A stretch of 64,000 nt of DNA from an uncultured Acidimicrobiales bacterium (GCA_937922785.1 CALAJQ010000002.1:16182-80181), one strand, 5' to 3'; shown: positions 36,185 through 44,805, numbered from the stretch's first letter. Made by a program: numbers and translations. Notes: generated by a model not told the origin, from the letters alone.

Positions 36185-37246
36185 ATGAAACTTACACGTC
36201 TGCTTCCGATCTTTATGGGTCTGGCCCTAGTCGCTGCAGCTTGCGGAGGTTCGGGTGAGCTGAACTCAGAAGCTGTCGCTAGTGCGGACACCGATGGAGT
36301 CAACCTGACGCTTGTCACTCACGACTCGTTCTTAGTGACTGAAGGCATCTTCGACTCCTTTACCTCCGAAACCGGCATTGAGGTTTCGGTTGTTAGCTCT
36401 GGTGACGCTGGCGAAGTTGTTGCCCGTTCGATCCTGACTGCAGGCCAACCTGAAGGGGACGTGCTGTTCGGCATCGACAACACGTTCTTGCAGCGAGGCC
36501 TCGATGCTGACTTGTTTGTGCCTTATGAATCAAGCCTGTTGGCCACAGTGCCCCAAGCGTTACAACTTGACGCTGACAACCGAGTCACCCCGATTGACTA
36601 CGGCGACGTTTGTGTCAACTACTGGATTGACTCACTTCCGGGTGGCGAAGAGCCGTCCACCATTGCCGACTTAGCTAAGCCGCAATTTGCTGCCAGCTTC
36701 GTAACACAAGATCCAGAGCAAAGCTCTCCCGGGTTTGCGTTCCTGCTGGCAACTATCTCGGCCTTCGGCGACGACTGGGAGTCTTACTGGGAAGACCTGG
36801 TGGCGAACGGCGTGACAATTGGTTCGGGGTGGACCGAGACCTACTACGGCGACTTCATTGCTGGCGGTGGAGACCGAGCTTTGGTGACTTCTTATGCAAC
36901 TAGCCCGGCCGCTGAAGTCTTGTTCTCTGAAGTGCCTATCGACTCCGCTCCAACCGGCGTCTTGGCCGACAGCTGTTTCCGTCAGGTTGAGTTCGCTGGA
37001 ATCCTGCGAGGTACTGAACACCCCGAGGCCGCAGCCAAGTTGATCGATTTCATGCTTTCGGCCCCGTTCCAAGAGGACATCCCACTGAACATGTTTGTGT
37101 TCCCGGCCAACAGCGACGCCGCCTTGCCTGAAGTGTTCAGCACCCACTCGGTCGAAATCGATTCGCCGTTGTCACTAAACCCGGCTGAGATTGAAGAGAA
37201 CCGATTGGCATGGACTGAGCGTTGGACCGAAATCGTCAGAGGGTAA
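36185..37246 (+). CDS. thiB: Thiamine ABC transporter, substrate-binding lipoprotein
   Basis: 353 residues with a signal peptide and lipobox 'LVAAAC', then a periplasmic-binding fold: 'VNLTLVTHDSFLV', 'FTSETGIEVSVVSSGDAGEV', 'GDVLFGIDNTFLQRGLDADLF' and 'TPIDYGDVCVNYW', all typical of the ThiB/TbpA group that binds thiamine and its phosphates. Located outside the membrane. Directly controlled by the TPP riboswitch and followed by permease and ATPase genes; the 3' end overlaps the permease reading frame by 24 nt if the first TTG of that frame is used. Confidence 0.92.
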   Translation: MKLTRLLPIFMGLALVAAACGGSGELNSEAVASADTDGVNLTLVTHDSFLVTEGIFDSFTSETGIEVSVVSSGDAGEVVARSILTAGQPEGDVLFGIDNTFLQRGLDADLFVPYESSLLATVPQALQLDADNRVTPIDYGDVCVNYWIDSLPGGEEPSTIADLAKPQFAASFVTQDPEQSSPGFAFLLATISAFGDDWESYWEDLVANGVTIGSGWTETYYGDFIAGGGDRALVTSYATSPAAEVLFSEVPIDSAPTGVLADSCFRQVEFAGILRGTEHPEAAAKLIDFMLSAPFQEDIPLNMFVFPANSDAALPEVFSTHSVEIDSPLSLNPAEIEENRLAWTERWTEIVRG

Positions 37247-38832
37247 AAACCTGGCGATTGCTCTTGGCGTCTGTTCCCGTTGGGTTTCTGGCGCTGATGG
37301 TGATTTGGCCGCTAGTGGCCGTGCTGGTTCGGTCATTAGCTGATGTTGGGCCTCAAGATGCGTGGCAGATTCTGACGCGTGGGTCGGTGTTGCGCGTTCT
37401 TCGGTTCACCTTTTTGCAAGCCATCATCTCGGCCCTAGCTACGTTGGCCATTGGTTTGCCAATTGCCCACGCGTTGGCCCGGTATGAGTTCTTCGGCCGC
37501 ACCGCAATTCGTGCAATCACCGTTGTGCCCTTTGTGCTGCCTACTGTGGTTGTGGCGTCAGCCTTTGACGCCCTGTTCGACTCTGCCGGGCTTGACCTTT
37601 CGCGCTCGATGACTGCAATCATCATGGCGCACGTCTTCTTCAACGTCGCCGTGGTTGTGAGAATGGTTGGTGGGCATTGGCAGACCATTGGCCCATCGCT
37701 GGCCGAGGCTGCTTCTGCGCTTGGTGCAAGCCCGTGGCGGGCATTTCGAGAGGTCACGCTGCGTCGACTAGCGCCGGTGATCACCGGTGCCGGCGTGATC
37801 GTGTTCCTATTCTCGTTCACCTCGTTCGGGGTGATTCTGATCTTGGGCGGCCCAACCCGAGCGACTCTAGAGACCGAGATCCGTCGTTATGCAATCTTTC
37901 GAGGCGAGCTTGACGTTGCCGCAATCCTGGCGCTCGTTCAGATTTTGGTGGTTGCGGTGCTTGCGGTTGCGGGTGCCCGGTTTCAGCGACGCTTCTCCAC
38001 AAGCTCGACCTCACGGGCCAAGGCAGTTAGGAAAGCGCCGGCCTCGCTGAGGGCTTGGGCACACCTTGGGCTGGTGCTGGGTCTGATCGGGTTGGTAATC
38101 GTTGTTCCGCTTGCGGCTTTGGTTGAGAGGTCATTAAGCGTGGGTTCGGGCTACGGGTTTGGGAACTACACCGCCCTGGCTGAATCGCTGACCCTTCTTC
38201 CGGTTTCGCCACTTGGGGCCATTGGTCGTTCTCTCCTGATTGCGTGGGCTGCTGCGATGGTTTCGGTGGCTGTTGGGATGAGCGCAGCACGGGTCATTAC
38301 CAAGGGCGGGCGGTTGGCATCGGTGCTAGAGGCCGGGGTGCTAATCCCGCTGGGGGTGTCGGCTGTTACCTTGGGGTTTGGCTATGTAATCGCGTTCACC
38401 ATGTTGGACTTTCGCAGCTCCATTTGGATTGTTCCTCTAGCCCACGCCGTGGTTGGGCTGCCATTTGTGTTGGCGGCTTTGTTGCCCGCTTGGCGGGGTA
38501 TCGATCGCTCGATCACCGACGCTGCGGCGTCATTGGGCGCTCCGCCTCGCCAAGTGTTTCAACTGGTCGAGTGGCCGTTGATAAACGCGGCGTTAGCAAC
38601 CGGGGCCGGCTTTGCTGCGGCGGTCAGCCTGGGTGAATTCGGGGCAACCTCTTTCATCTCGCGAGGGTCTGCCACCTTCACTGCTCCTCAGGCGATATTC
38701 CGATTACTTAGCCAACCTGGTGAACAGCTTCGGGGTCAGGCGATGGCGCTTAGTGTTGTGATCGGTCTTGTAGTGAGTGTTCTGGGAGCCATTCTGGAAC
38801 GAAGAAGGGGAGAGGCAGCGGTTCTGTTATGA
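37222..38832 (+). CDS. thiP: Thiamine ABC transporter, permease
   Basis: A 536-residue duplicated permease with about twelve helices. Each half has the EAA loop that contacts the ATPase: 'SLAEAASALGASPWRAFREV' and 'SITDAAASLGAPPRQVFQLV'. This two-in-one form is the ThiP type. The start is uncertain: TTG at 37222 overlaps thiB, TTG at 37258 would follow AGAGGG and keep the first helix. Ends in an ATGA overlap with the ATPase gene. Confidence 0.92.
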   Translation: MDRNRQRVKTWRLLLASVPVGFLALMVIWPLVAVLVRSLADVGPQDAWQILTRGSVLRVLRFTFLQAIISALATLAIGLPIAHALARYEFFGRTAIRAITVVPFVLPTVVVASAFDALFDSAGLDLSRSMTAIIMAHVFFNVAVVVRMVGGHWQTIGPSLAEAASALGASPWRAFREVTLRRLAPVITGAGVIVFLFSFTSFGVILILGGPTRATLETEIRRYAIFRGELDVAAILALVQILVVAVLAVAGARFQRRFSTSSTSRAKAVRKAPASLRAWAHLGLVLGLIGLVIVVPLAALVERSLSVGSGYGFGNYTALAESLTLLPVSPLGAIGRSLLIAWAAAMVSVAVGMSAARVITKGGRLASVLEAGVLIPLGVSAVTLGFGYVIAFTMLDFRSSIWIVPLAHAVVGLPFVLAALLPAWRGIDRSITDAAASLGAPPRQVFQLVEWPLINAALATGAGFAAAVSLGEFGATSFISRGSATFTAPQAIFRLLSQPGEQLRGQAMALSVVIGLVVSVLGAILERRRGEAAVLL

Positions 38833-39797
38833 GCGAGAGCGACACCGGAACGAACAGTGCTGTTGAGCTGGAGAACGTTTCAGTCACCTACGGAACGACC
38901 GAGGCATTGACCTGCGTTGACCTCTCGGTACAACCCGGCGAGATCGTCGCCGTGATCGGTCCTAGTGGGTGCGGCAAGAGCAGTCTGCTTCGGGCCGTGG
39001 CCGGCCTAGAACCACTGTCGGGTGGGGTTGTACGTCTTGACGGAACCGACGTTGCATCGATGCCAACTCATCAGCGTGACATCGGTCTGATGTTTCAAGA
39101 CCATGCTTTGTTTCCTCACCTTGATGTAACTGGCAATGTGCAGTTCGGGTTAAAGATGTCTGGGGTAGACCCGCACGCGGCCACGGCGCGAGTCAGTGCA
39201 ATGTTGAACTTAGTGGACCTACAAGAGTTGTCTTCCCGCAAGATTGATGAATTGTCGGGCGGTGAAGCCCAACGAGTGGCGTTGGCCAGAGCGCTGGCTC
39301 CTTCACCGAAGGTGCTGATGTTGGACGAACCTTTCGGATCTCTCGACCGCGTTCTGCGTGAGCAGCTAGTGGTGGATGTACGCAATCTGTTGCGTGCGGT
39401 GGGTCAAACCGCGATTCACGTGACGCACGATCAGCCCGAGGCCTTTGCATTGGCGGACCGAGTGGTCATCCTCAACGAAGGCGAGATTGTGCAAGTTGGC
39501 AATCCCGAAGACTTGTGGCGGAATCCGAACTCTTTGTTTGTGGCCAGGTTCCTTGGCCACAGGAACCTGTGGCCCACACCAGAAGGTGGGTTCGAACTTG
39601 TCCCGCTTTCGGCGCTGTCGGTTGCCGCCGGTGGTGAGCTGGCCGTTGAGGTTCAGAGCGCTACGTTCGCTGAAGGGCAGTGGCGCCACATCGCTGTTGG
39701 TCCCCGAGGACCAGTTGAGTTCAGCCACGAATCGCTGGTAGAAGGTGCCGCTACTTTGACCGTCGACCAAAGCCAGACCAGACACTTACCAAGCTGA
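38829..39797 (+). CDS. thiQ: Thiamine ABC transporter, ATPase
   Basis: 322 residues: Walker A 'IGPSGCGKSSLLRAV', Q-loop 'MFQDHALFPH', signature 'LSGGEAQRVALARAL', Walker B 'VLMLDEPFGSLD', H-loop 'HVTHDQPEAFALAD'. After about residue 240 there is an extra beta-rich region of about 80 residues resembling the regulatory (TOBE-like) domain of other importers. Last gene of the thiB-thiP-thiQ operon. Confidence 0.92.
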   Translation: MSESDTGTNSAVELENVSVTYGTTEALTCVDLSVQPGEIVAVIGPSGCGKSSLLRAVAGLEPLSGGVVRLDGTDVASMPTHQRDIGLMFQDHALFPHLDVTGNVQFGLKMSGVDPHAATARVSAMLNLVDLQELSSRKIDELSGGEAQRVALARALAPSPKVLMLDEPFGSLDRVLREQLVVDVRNLLRAVGQTAIHVTHDQPEAFALADRVVILNEGEIVQVGNPEDLWRNPNSLFVARFLGHRNLWPTPEGGFELVPLSALSVAAGGELAVEVQSATFAEGQWRHIAVGPRGPVEFSHESLVEGAATLTVDQSQTRHLPS

Positions 39798-39804
39798 CTC
39801 CCTT

Positions 39805-39950
39805 TCCGTTCTGGCGGTGTAGGCCGCACCCATGTTGGTACTGACCTGGGAAACCGCCACCACTCCCGTTCTGGCGGTGTAGCCAGTCAAACCCGGCTGG
39901 TAGCCCGGTCGGTTCAGGATCTGTGACTGGTAGCCAGGTCAGTTCAGATT
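39805..39950. repeat. Intergenic repeat family 1, two tandem copies
   Basis: CCGTTCTGGCGGTGTAG occurs twice 60 bp apart (from about 39806 and 39866). Between and after them lie GTACTGACCTGGGAAACCGCC and the reverse complement of GCCGGGTTTGACTGG, blocks that recur at 54261-54310, 58332-58410 and 60725-60771. Short inverted blocks (CTGGTAGCC / GGTAGCC...) suggest folded RNA or a palindromic mobile repeat. Confidence 0.65.
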
Positions 39951-39988
39951 CGACATTTGCCAAGCTGACGCCGTTGGTACTGAGAGCT

Positions 39989-40642
39989 ATGGTGCCACCA
40001 GTGATTACGCCAATCGACTCCCACGACTATTTCATCAAAATGGGTAAGCGGCTTCGGCTGATGTTCACCCCGCTAGCCAACTTCGATCTGCAGGAAGATG
40101 TTGATTTGCCGGAGGATCGGCCCATCATTATGGCGGCCAACCACGTCAGCTTCTTGGACTTTGTTGGCGCAATGGCCATCTTTGAAAAGCTAAATCGCTC
40201 AGCCCGAATTCAGATTCGAGCCGATCTGTTCGATTCCAAATTCATGGGTGGCTTTTGTCGCAAGATCGAAGCGATACCAACTTCTAGTGCCACCAGGGAA
40301 CAAGCCGAGGCAACCACAATCGAAACGCTCAACCGTGGCCACATCGTTGCGATGATGCCCGAGGGTCGACTCACCAGGCCGTCAGAGCGGGTGAACGGCG
40401 TTGGTCCAGGCAAAACGGGAATCTCACGAATAGCGCTGGCAACCGGGGCGGTGTTGGTGCCGGTTGCGATGGTTAACACTGAAAAGGTTTGGCCTCGGGG
40501 GAAACCGCCTCGACCACATATCCCGCGCCCTTTGGTGAAGGTCAAGGTGGGCCCGGCAGTGGAGTTTCCCAGCAAGACCGATCATCAGGAGAACGCCGAC
40601 TTCACCATGGCAACAATCGCCGATCTGCTTAACGCTGGTTGA
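39989..40642 (+). CDS. 1-acylglycerol-3-phosphate acyltransferase family (PlsC)
   Basis: A 217-residue acyltransferase with the H(x4)D motif in 'ANHVSFLDFVGA', the second block around 'AIPTSSATREQAE', 'MMPEGRLTRPSERVNG' (EGxR type) and 'VLVPVAMVNTEKVWP'. It transfers acyl chains from acyl-CoA or acyl-ACP to glycerol phosphate derivatives at the membrane. ATG at 39989 follows GAGAG; the longer frame runs into the family-1 repeat and would add non-conserved residues. Exact substrate not determined. Confidence 0.85.
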   Translation: MVPPVITPIDSHDYFIKMGKRLRLMFTPLANFDLQEDVDLPEDRPIIMAANHVSFLDFVGAMAIFEKLNRSARIQIRADLFDSKFMGGFCRKIEAIPTSSATREQAEATTIETLNRGHIVAMMPEGRLTRPSERVNGVGPGKTGISRIALATGAVLVPVAMVNTEKVWPRGKPPRPHIPRPLVKVKVGPAVEFPSKTDHQENADFTMATIADLLNAG

Positions 40643-40734
40643 ACCCGACCCGTCATGGTCGGCTTGAACTGGGGCAATCACCTACCGCGAAGCTAGGCAA
40701 TTTGGTTTATCTGGGCTCCGATCGTGCCGATAAG

Positions 40735-40778
40735 GTTACCGACAGGTAACATCAACAACTAAGTTACCAACAGGTAAT
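40735..40778. promoter_or_regulatory. Two palindromic operator-like sites
   Basis: GTTACC-GACA-GGTAAC (40735-40750) and GTTACC-AACA-GGTAAT (40763-40778) are near-identical 16-bp inverted repeats 28 bp apart, 30 bp before the acyl-CoA dehydrogenase start. Two palindromes in one promoter point to a dimeric repressor, most likely TetR-like since such regulators control acyl-CoA dehydrogenase genes. The regulator gene is not in the window. Confidence 0.7.
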
Positions 40779-40807
40779 ATTTCGCCCTTAACGAACGAGA
40801 GCCAGTA

Positions 40808-42019
40808 GTGACGAACTCCTTCCAGCTAGACGAAGACCTTCTCCAGCTCCAGAAATGGATCCACGACTTTGCCGAAGACGTTATGCGTCCGGCGGCTGAA
40901 GAGTGGGACGAGCGCGAAGAGTTCGCTTGGCCAATTGTTGAAGAAGCCGCTCAGATCGGGCTCTACAGCTGGGAGTTCCTGGCTGAGATCATGATGAATG
41001 ATCAGACTGGCCTGGCTTCGCCAGTTGCTTTGGAAGAGATCTTCTGGGGTGATGCCGGTTTGGGCATGTGCTTCATGGGTAGTGGTTTGGCCGCTGCGGG
41101 AATCGCAGCCAGCGGGACGCCAGAGCAAATGCTTGAGTGGGTTCCCCAGTGTTATGGAACACCTGGCGATTTGGCTGTTGGCGCATTCTGCGCGTCAGAA
41201 CCAGATGCTGGATCTGACGTGGGCGGCTACCGAGCACGCGCTGTCTATGACGAAGCCAACGACGAGTGGGTTCTCAACGGCACTAAGGCCTGGATCACAA
41301 ACGGTGGCATCGCCGACATCCACGTAGTTGTGGCAGTTGTCGATCCGTCGCTTGGAACCAAGGGTCACGCCAGTTTCATCGTTCCGCCGAACAACCCCGG
41401 TCTGACAATGGGTCAGAAATACAAGAAGCATGGCATCAAGGCATCACACACCGCCGAAGTAGTTCTAGACGATTGCCGCATCCCCGGACACTGCCTATTG
41501 GGTGGCAAGGAAAAGCTGGATGAGCGTCTGGCCCGAGTTCGTGAAGGCAAGCCCGGAAACTCCCAGGCCGCAATGCAAACTTTCGAAGCAACCCGACCAG
41601 CTGTTGCCGCTCAGGCAATTGGCATCGCACGGGCAGCGTATGAGTACTCGCTTGAGTACGCCAAAGAGCGTCACGCCTTTGGTCGTGCGATCATTCAGAA
41701 CCAGTCGATTGCTTTCATGCTTGCCGACATGGCCACTGAAATCGACGCCGCTCGTTTGCTAACCCACCGTGCAGCGGTACTTGGCAAGAACCGAGCGTTC
41801 AAGAACGCCGAAGGTTCAATGGCCAAGCTAAAGGCCGGCCGAGTTGCGGTACACACAACCGAACGAGCCATCCAAATCCTGGGCGGCTACGGCTACACCC
41901 GCGAGTACCCAGTAGAGCGCTGGCACCGAGACGCCAAGATCTTCGACATCTTCGAAGGCACCGAACAAATCCAACAGCTAGTGATCAGTCGGGCCATCTC
42001 CGGCTTGCGTATCGAGTAA
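40808..42019 (+). CDS. Acyl-CoA dehydrogenase
   Basis: A 403-residue flavoprotein that introduces the 2,3-double bond in acyl-CoA. FAD/substrate motifs: 'GAFCASEPDAGSDVGGYRARA', 'LNGTKAWITNGGIADI', 'ERHAFGRAIIQNQSIAFMLAD', 'QILGGYGYTREYPVERWHRDAK' and 'FEGTEQIQQLVISR', where the Glu is the usual catalytic base. GTG start at 40808. Its last 25 codons are repeated at 48173-48252, and a broken integrase gene follows, so its 3' end appears to be the target of an integrated element; the present 3' end may have been supplied by that element. Confidence 0.93.
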   Translation: MTNSFQLDEDLLQLQKWIHDFAEDVMRPAAEEWDEREEFAWPIVEEAAQIGLYSWEFLAEIMMNDQTGLASPVALEEIFWGDAGLGMCFMGSGLAAAGIAASGTPEQMLEWVPQCYGTPGDLAVGAFCASEPDAGSDVGGYRARAVYDEANDEWVLNGTKAWITNGGIADIHVVVAVVDPSLGTKGHASFIVPPNNPGLTMGQKYKKHGIKASHTAEVVLDDCRIPGHCLLGGKEKLDERLARVREGKPGNSQAAMQTFEATRPAVAAQAIGIARAAYEYSLEYAKERHAFGRAIIQNQSIAFMLADMATEIDAARLLTHRAAVLGKNRAFKNAEGSMAKLKAGRVAVHTTERAIQILGGYGYTREYPVERWHRDAKIFDIFEGTEQIQQLVISRAISGLRIE

Positions 42020-42021
42020 CT
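41941..42021 (+). repeat. Left direct repeat of island (att-like)
   Basis: 41941-41986 is identical over 46 bp to 48173-48218; the following 35 bp match with about eight differences, nearly all synonymous in the dehydrogenase frame. The pair brackets about 6.2 kb. This is the pattern left by site-specific integration into a gene's 3' end with restoration of the coding sequence. Confidence 0.75.
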
Positions 42022-42031
42022 CTTCTCGCGA

Positions 42032-42054
42032 AGTTTCGTCCGCAGGGCGAAACT
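42032..42054 (+). terminator. Hairpin after acyl-CoA dehydrogenase
   Basis: AGTTTCG (42032-42038) pairs with CGAAACT (42048-42054) around a 9-nt loop, 13 bp after the stop. No U-tract follows. This segment (about 42022-42077) is absent from the homologous right flank at 48253. Confidence 0.45.
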
Positions 42055-42077
42055 CGGTTAGTGAGCGCAGCGAACGG

Positions 42078-42125
42078 CGGGGTCCAAGTCTCGAACTTGG
42101 CTAACTCCGTTATCTGTGGATAACT
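42078..42125 (+). repeat. Intergenic repeat family 2, copy 2
   Basis: GGGGTCCAAGTCTCGAACTTGG with a 6-bp hairpin (CCAAGT/ACTTGG), CTAACTCC and then TCTGTGGATAACT. TGTGGATAA at 42115-42123 is a perfect DnaA-box complement. Closest to copy 3 at 48256, which stands at the equivalent place beyond the right-hand direct repeat. Confidence 0.7.
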
Positions 42126-42191
42126 AAGTCATCCCTACCCTGGGTACGGATGAGCACGATACGTCGGACGTAATGGCGATCATCCGACAAG

Positions 42192-42375
42192 CGACGACCC
42201 GGGGTCTGGGAAGTGCGCGGATACACTGGCAAAGACGTCGAACGGAAAGTCGACTCAGGTTTCGCGGACGGTCTACGGAACCAAAAAAGATGCCAACCTC
42301 GCGGCTGCAGAGCTGACAGTGAAGCCAGCCCGAAATGCTGGTGGTCGCAAGCTCCGTCAGTTGCTCGATCAGGAG
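42192..42375 (+). pseudogene. Tyrosine integrase N-terminal remnant
   Basis: Two reading frames together give the arm and start of the core-binding domain of actinobacterial phage-type tyrosine integrases: 'RRPGVWEVRGYTGKDVERK' in one frame, then after a 1-nt shift near 42251 'QVSRTVYGTKKDANLAAAEL' and 'GGRKLRQLLDQE' in the next. 'GVWEVR' and 'GTKKDA..AAAEL' are hallmark strings of this domain. The catalytic domain with Arg and Tyr is missing; the ankyrin gene begins directly after. It supports past integrase-mediated insertion. Confidence 0.7.
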
Positions 42376-42385
42376 ACGGGGCGCA

Positions 42386-43069
42386 GTGGCCGAAGAACTG
42401 AGCAAGGCGGAGAAGCGAGAGGTCACGCACAACGTGCGAGAGCACGCCGCAGTAGCGGGCGAGCTGCTCGACCGGCTTGATGGCCTCTATGACGAACGGC
42501 CTGATGCGCTGAGCAGACTTGTGGAGCACATCGACTCGCATATGGCCGTACTCAAGGATTCAGCGCTGGGCCAGCTCGCCTCGGCTTCCAGGTCGCGGTT
42601 GGTCGACCTTGCTCCGTCTCGGCTAGGCGAGACCGCATTGAATCGGCAAGCGCTCGCTGCAACAGATGAACTTCGTTGGCTGTGTGGCTCAATGTGGGCA
42701 GAAGACTACGCACATTCGGTGATTGAGCATGAGCGTGTGGACGAGCTGCAAAGATTGCTTGATGCCGGGTCGGATGTGGATGCCCCTACCTCAGACGGAA
42801 TGACGCTGCTCCACCACGCGATCGACATCGAAGTCGATAGCGCCGCACAAACCGGTTCGCCTCTTGAAGCTGAGCTGACGACTCTCTTGGTGAGCAGTGG
42901 CGCTGACCTGAACCATCAGTGGCACGGCAAGACTCCGCAAGAAGCGGCTACGGCGCGCGGTCACGATCTCGCGGTGGCAGTCATTCGGGCTGCGCTTGCA
43001 GCCGACGAGGCTGGCGAGCGTCGGATGGCTGCGACGAAACGGTCACGCTGGGCCTTCTGGCGGCAGTGA
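42386..43069 (+). CDS. Ankyrin-repeat protein
   Basis: A 227-residue protein. The N-terminal half is helical and acidic with no recognised family. The C-terminal half has about two and a half ankyrin repeats: 'DELQRLLDAGSDVDAPTSDG', 'MTLLHHAIDIE', 'LTTLLVSSGADLNHQWHGKT' and 'PQEAATARGHDLAVAVI'. Such repeats bind proteins. GTG at 42386 is preceded by AGGAG with a 10-nt spacer. First intact gene inside the island, directly after the integrase remnant; no signal peptide, so cytosolic. The 260 bp to the next gene hold nothing I can identify. Confidence 0.75.
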   Translation: MAEELSKAEKREVTHNVREHAAVAGELLDRLDGLYDERPDALSRLVEHIDSHMAVLKDSALGQLASASRSRLVDLAPSRLGETALNRQALAATDELRWLCGSMWAEDYAHSVIEHERVDELQRLLDAGSDVDAPTSDGMTLLHHAIDIEVDSAAQTGSPLEAELTTLLVSSGADLNHQWHGKTPQEAATARGHDLAVAVIRAALAADEAGERRMAATKRSRWAFWRQ

Positions 43070-43330
43070 TGTCCTGACGGAAACGCGAATATCGTGTTGT
43101 GCGGTCGTTAGTAAAGTTCTAGCGATTTCGATCGAGCGTTGTACTAGGGGTTGAGAGCGGTCACCGAAACGAGCCGCTGAAGTCATGTTGTCGGCCGACT
43201 GTCAGTTTTCGATTGGAAGACGCCGCTTTCGGAGGTCAAGTGGCGTGAGTTGATCGCCTTCACGACGAGCTCGTTGACCGCGGCTACGTGGTGACATGGT
43301 TCGGTCATTATCTAGCCGTAATATGCACTG

Positions 43331-43768
43331 ATGGGCAACGCCGACCTTCGCCTGCCGTCCCGCGCACTGGTCTGTCTCATTAGCGTCTGCGCTTGCAGCT
43401 CGGATGAAGAGTTAAAGCCTGATAACACCGTCGAAGTTGTCGAATCGTCTGCGCCAGCAGCGACCTTTCTCCTCGGGTCCGGACTCGTGTGCCCAACTGA
43501 CTCTTTCGAGCACGTCGAGTATGACTACGGCGTGCCGGATGAAATAGGCTCGGCAAGTGCAGCGGCTGCTGTTGATGCTTGGTGGGAACCCAACGAAGAA
43601 GGGCAGGCCCGTGACCGTGGCGACTACACGGAGACTGTCGGAAGCGATGGCTTAGTCTTTCGCTACTCCGCCGTGGGCAGCGAGAATGTCATCCTCATGC
43701 TGCGTGTGGCGTCAACACAAGATTCGAAATGGCATGTAGGTCAAGCAGAGATCTGTGCCGGTGCGTAA
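43331..43768 (+). CDS. Small predicted lipoprotein, unknown family
   Basis: A 145-residue protein with an N-terminal hydrophobic segment ending 'LISVCACSSDEE', a plausible though atypical lipobox (Val-Cys-Ala-Cys), followed by a Ser/Ala/Glu linker and a compact domain with two Cys ('LVCPTDSFEHV', 'AEICAGA') that could form a disulfide. The pattern of aromatic and acidic residues and 'AAAAVDAWW' is seen in many short actinobacterial exported proteins of unknown function. No family named. Confidence 0.55.
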   Translation: MGNADLRLPSRALVCLISVCACSSDEELKPDNTVEVVESSAPAATFLLGSGLVCPTDSFEHVEYDYGVPDEIGSASAAAAVDAWWEPNEEGQARDRGDYTETVGSDGLVFRYSAVGSENVILMLRVASTQDSKWHVGQAEICAGA

Positions 43769-43825
43769 GGGTCTGACGAACGCAAACGCTACAAGCCTCG
43801 GCGTGGCTGATAAGGCTAAGGCGTC

Positions 43826-44320
43826 ATGAGGGATAGCTCACGATGGCACGCAAGGGGCTGGTACTGGAAGGCCTGTGGACTCTTCATTCTCGTTGTTGCG
43901 TTTGCTACTCCGTTGATCGTCATTGCAAACGATGCGTTCGAAACGGCGCTAGGGATGGTTCTCCTTGCCAGTCCGTTTGTGATCTGGATCTGGCGTATCG
44001 CTGCTTGGGAAGAAGCGTCCGGCCTAGCGGTCCGTAATCTATTTCGTACCAAGCGCATACCGTGGGACACAATTGAGAGGCTTGAAGTCAGCGATACCTT
44101 CTGGTCTCCCGGAACCACCTGGTCTGGCTGGGCCTACGGGGCAGTCAAACACAATGGGGGAAAGACCCATATCAAGGCGATGATCGCTATCTACGCATTC
44201 CGCCCAGAAAGCATGGTTGCCGAGCTACGTGAGCTAGCAACCCGAAACGGTCTGTCGGTCGACGAATCGTCCATATCTGAGTTGATTCCGTCCGCGCCGC
44301 CCGGCCCCAAGTCGGCGTAG
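43826..44320 (+). CDS. Membrane protein with bacterial PH-like domain
   Basis: A 164-residue protein: two transmembrane helices (about residues 15-35 and 40-58), then a bacterial pleckstrin-homology-like region 'GLAVRNLFRTKRIPWDTIERLEV' followed by strands and a C-terminal helix. Small two-helix plus PH proteins are common in actinobacteria and of unknown role. ATG at 43826. The C-terminal tail is Pro/Ser rich. It stands alone in the island between two unknown genes. Confidence 0.65.
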   Translation: MRDSSRWHARGWYWKACGLFILVVAFATPLIVIANDAFETALGMVLLASPFVIWIWRIAAWEEASGLAVRNLFRTKRIPWDTIERLEVSDTFWSPGTTWSGWAYGAVKHNGGKTHIKAMIAIYAFRPESMVAELRELATRNGLSVDESSISELIPSAPPGPKSA

Positions 44321-44424
44321 CACGGTGAGAGTGCGTGAGAGCTGCGCGGTTAGGCCATTTAGATTGGTCTTGCCCAGACCGCAGTCGAGATTCACGACCG
44401 CCGGTCTGATCTATGGTATAGCCG

Positions 44425-44805
44425 ATGTCGTTCGATGTGTTCCTGCAGGCGTTCGAGTCTGGCGGTGTGGTTGACGGAGACGGCACTGCTTCCCTGGAGG
44501 TGCTCGGGTCATTCATAGCCGAGCTAGATGGGAGCTCCGCTCGCTTAGTCACCGGAGACGGAGAAGCTGACGTTTTCGGAATTGACCGTCCGTCGTCTGG
44601 CTTCATGTTGAACCACGCCAGTGGTGATGAGGTGTGGCAGCTCGTTCTTGAGTCTGCGGTGGCAGCGGGGTTCTTTGTTATCCCCGTCGGTTGTCCTGTC
44701 GCTGCCGTGCCTGGCACTGACCTAGCACAGCTCCCGCCCGAGCTTGGCTCTGCTGTTGTTGTCGATAGCGGAGCTGATCTGCAGCGTCTCATCCGTAGTT
44801 GCTGA
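44425..44805 (+). CDS. Hypothetical protein, 'MSFDVFLQ' type
   Basis: A 126-residue acidic cytosolic protein. It begins 'MSFDVFLQAFESG', a start shared by a widespread group of short proteins of unknown function often found near other small accessory genes. The middle has 'ADVFGIDRPSSGFMLNHASG' and the end 'GADLQRLIRSC'. No catalytic motif is evident. Some proteins of this look act as immunity or antitoxin partners, but no partner is visible next to it. Confidence 0.55.
   Translation: MSFDVFLQAFESGGVVDGDGTASLEVLGSFIAELDGSSARLVTGDGEADVFGIDRPSSGFMLNHASGDEVWQLVLESAVAAGFFVIPVGCPVAAVPGTDLAQLPPELGSAVVVDSGADLQRLIRSC

Noticed and set aside
41941..42021. tRNA gene as the integration target
   Set aside because: No tRNA-like cloverleaf is visible at either island end; the repeated sequence is coding.
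21584..42123. Perfect DnaA-box matches as a replication origin
   Set aside because: They are single boxes in a dispersed repeat, with no cluster, no AT-rich unwinding region and no dnaA/dnaN/gyrB genes nearby.
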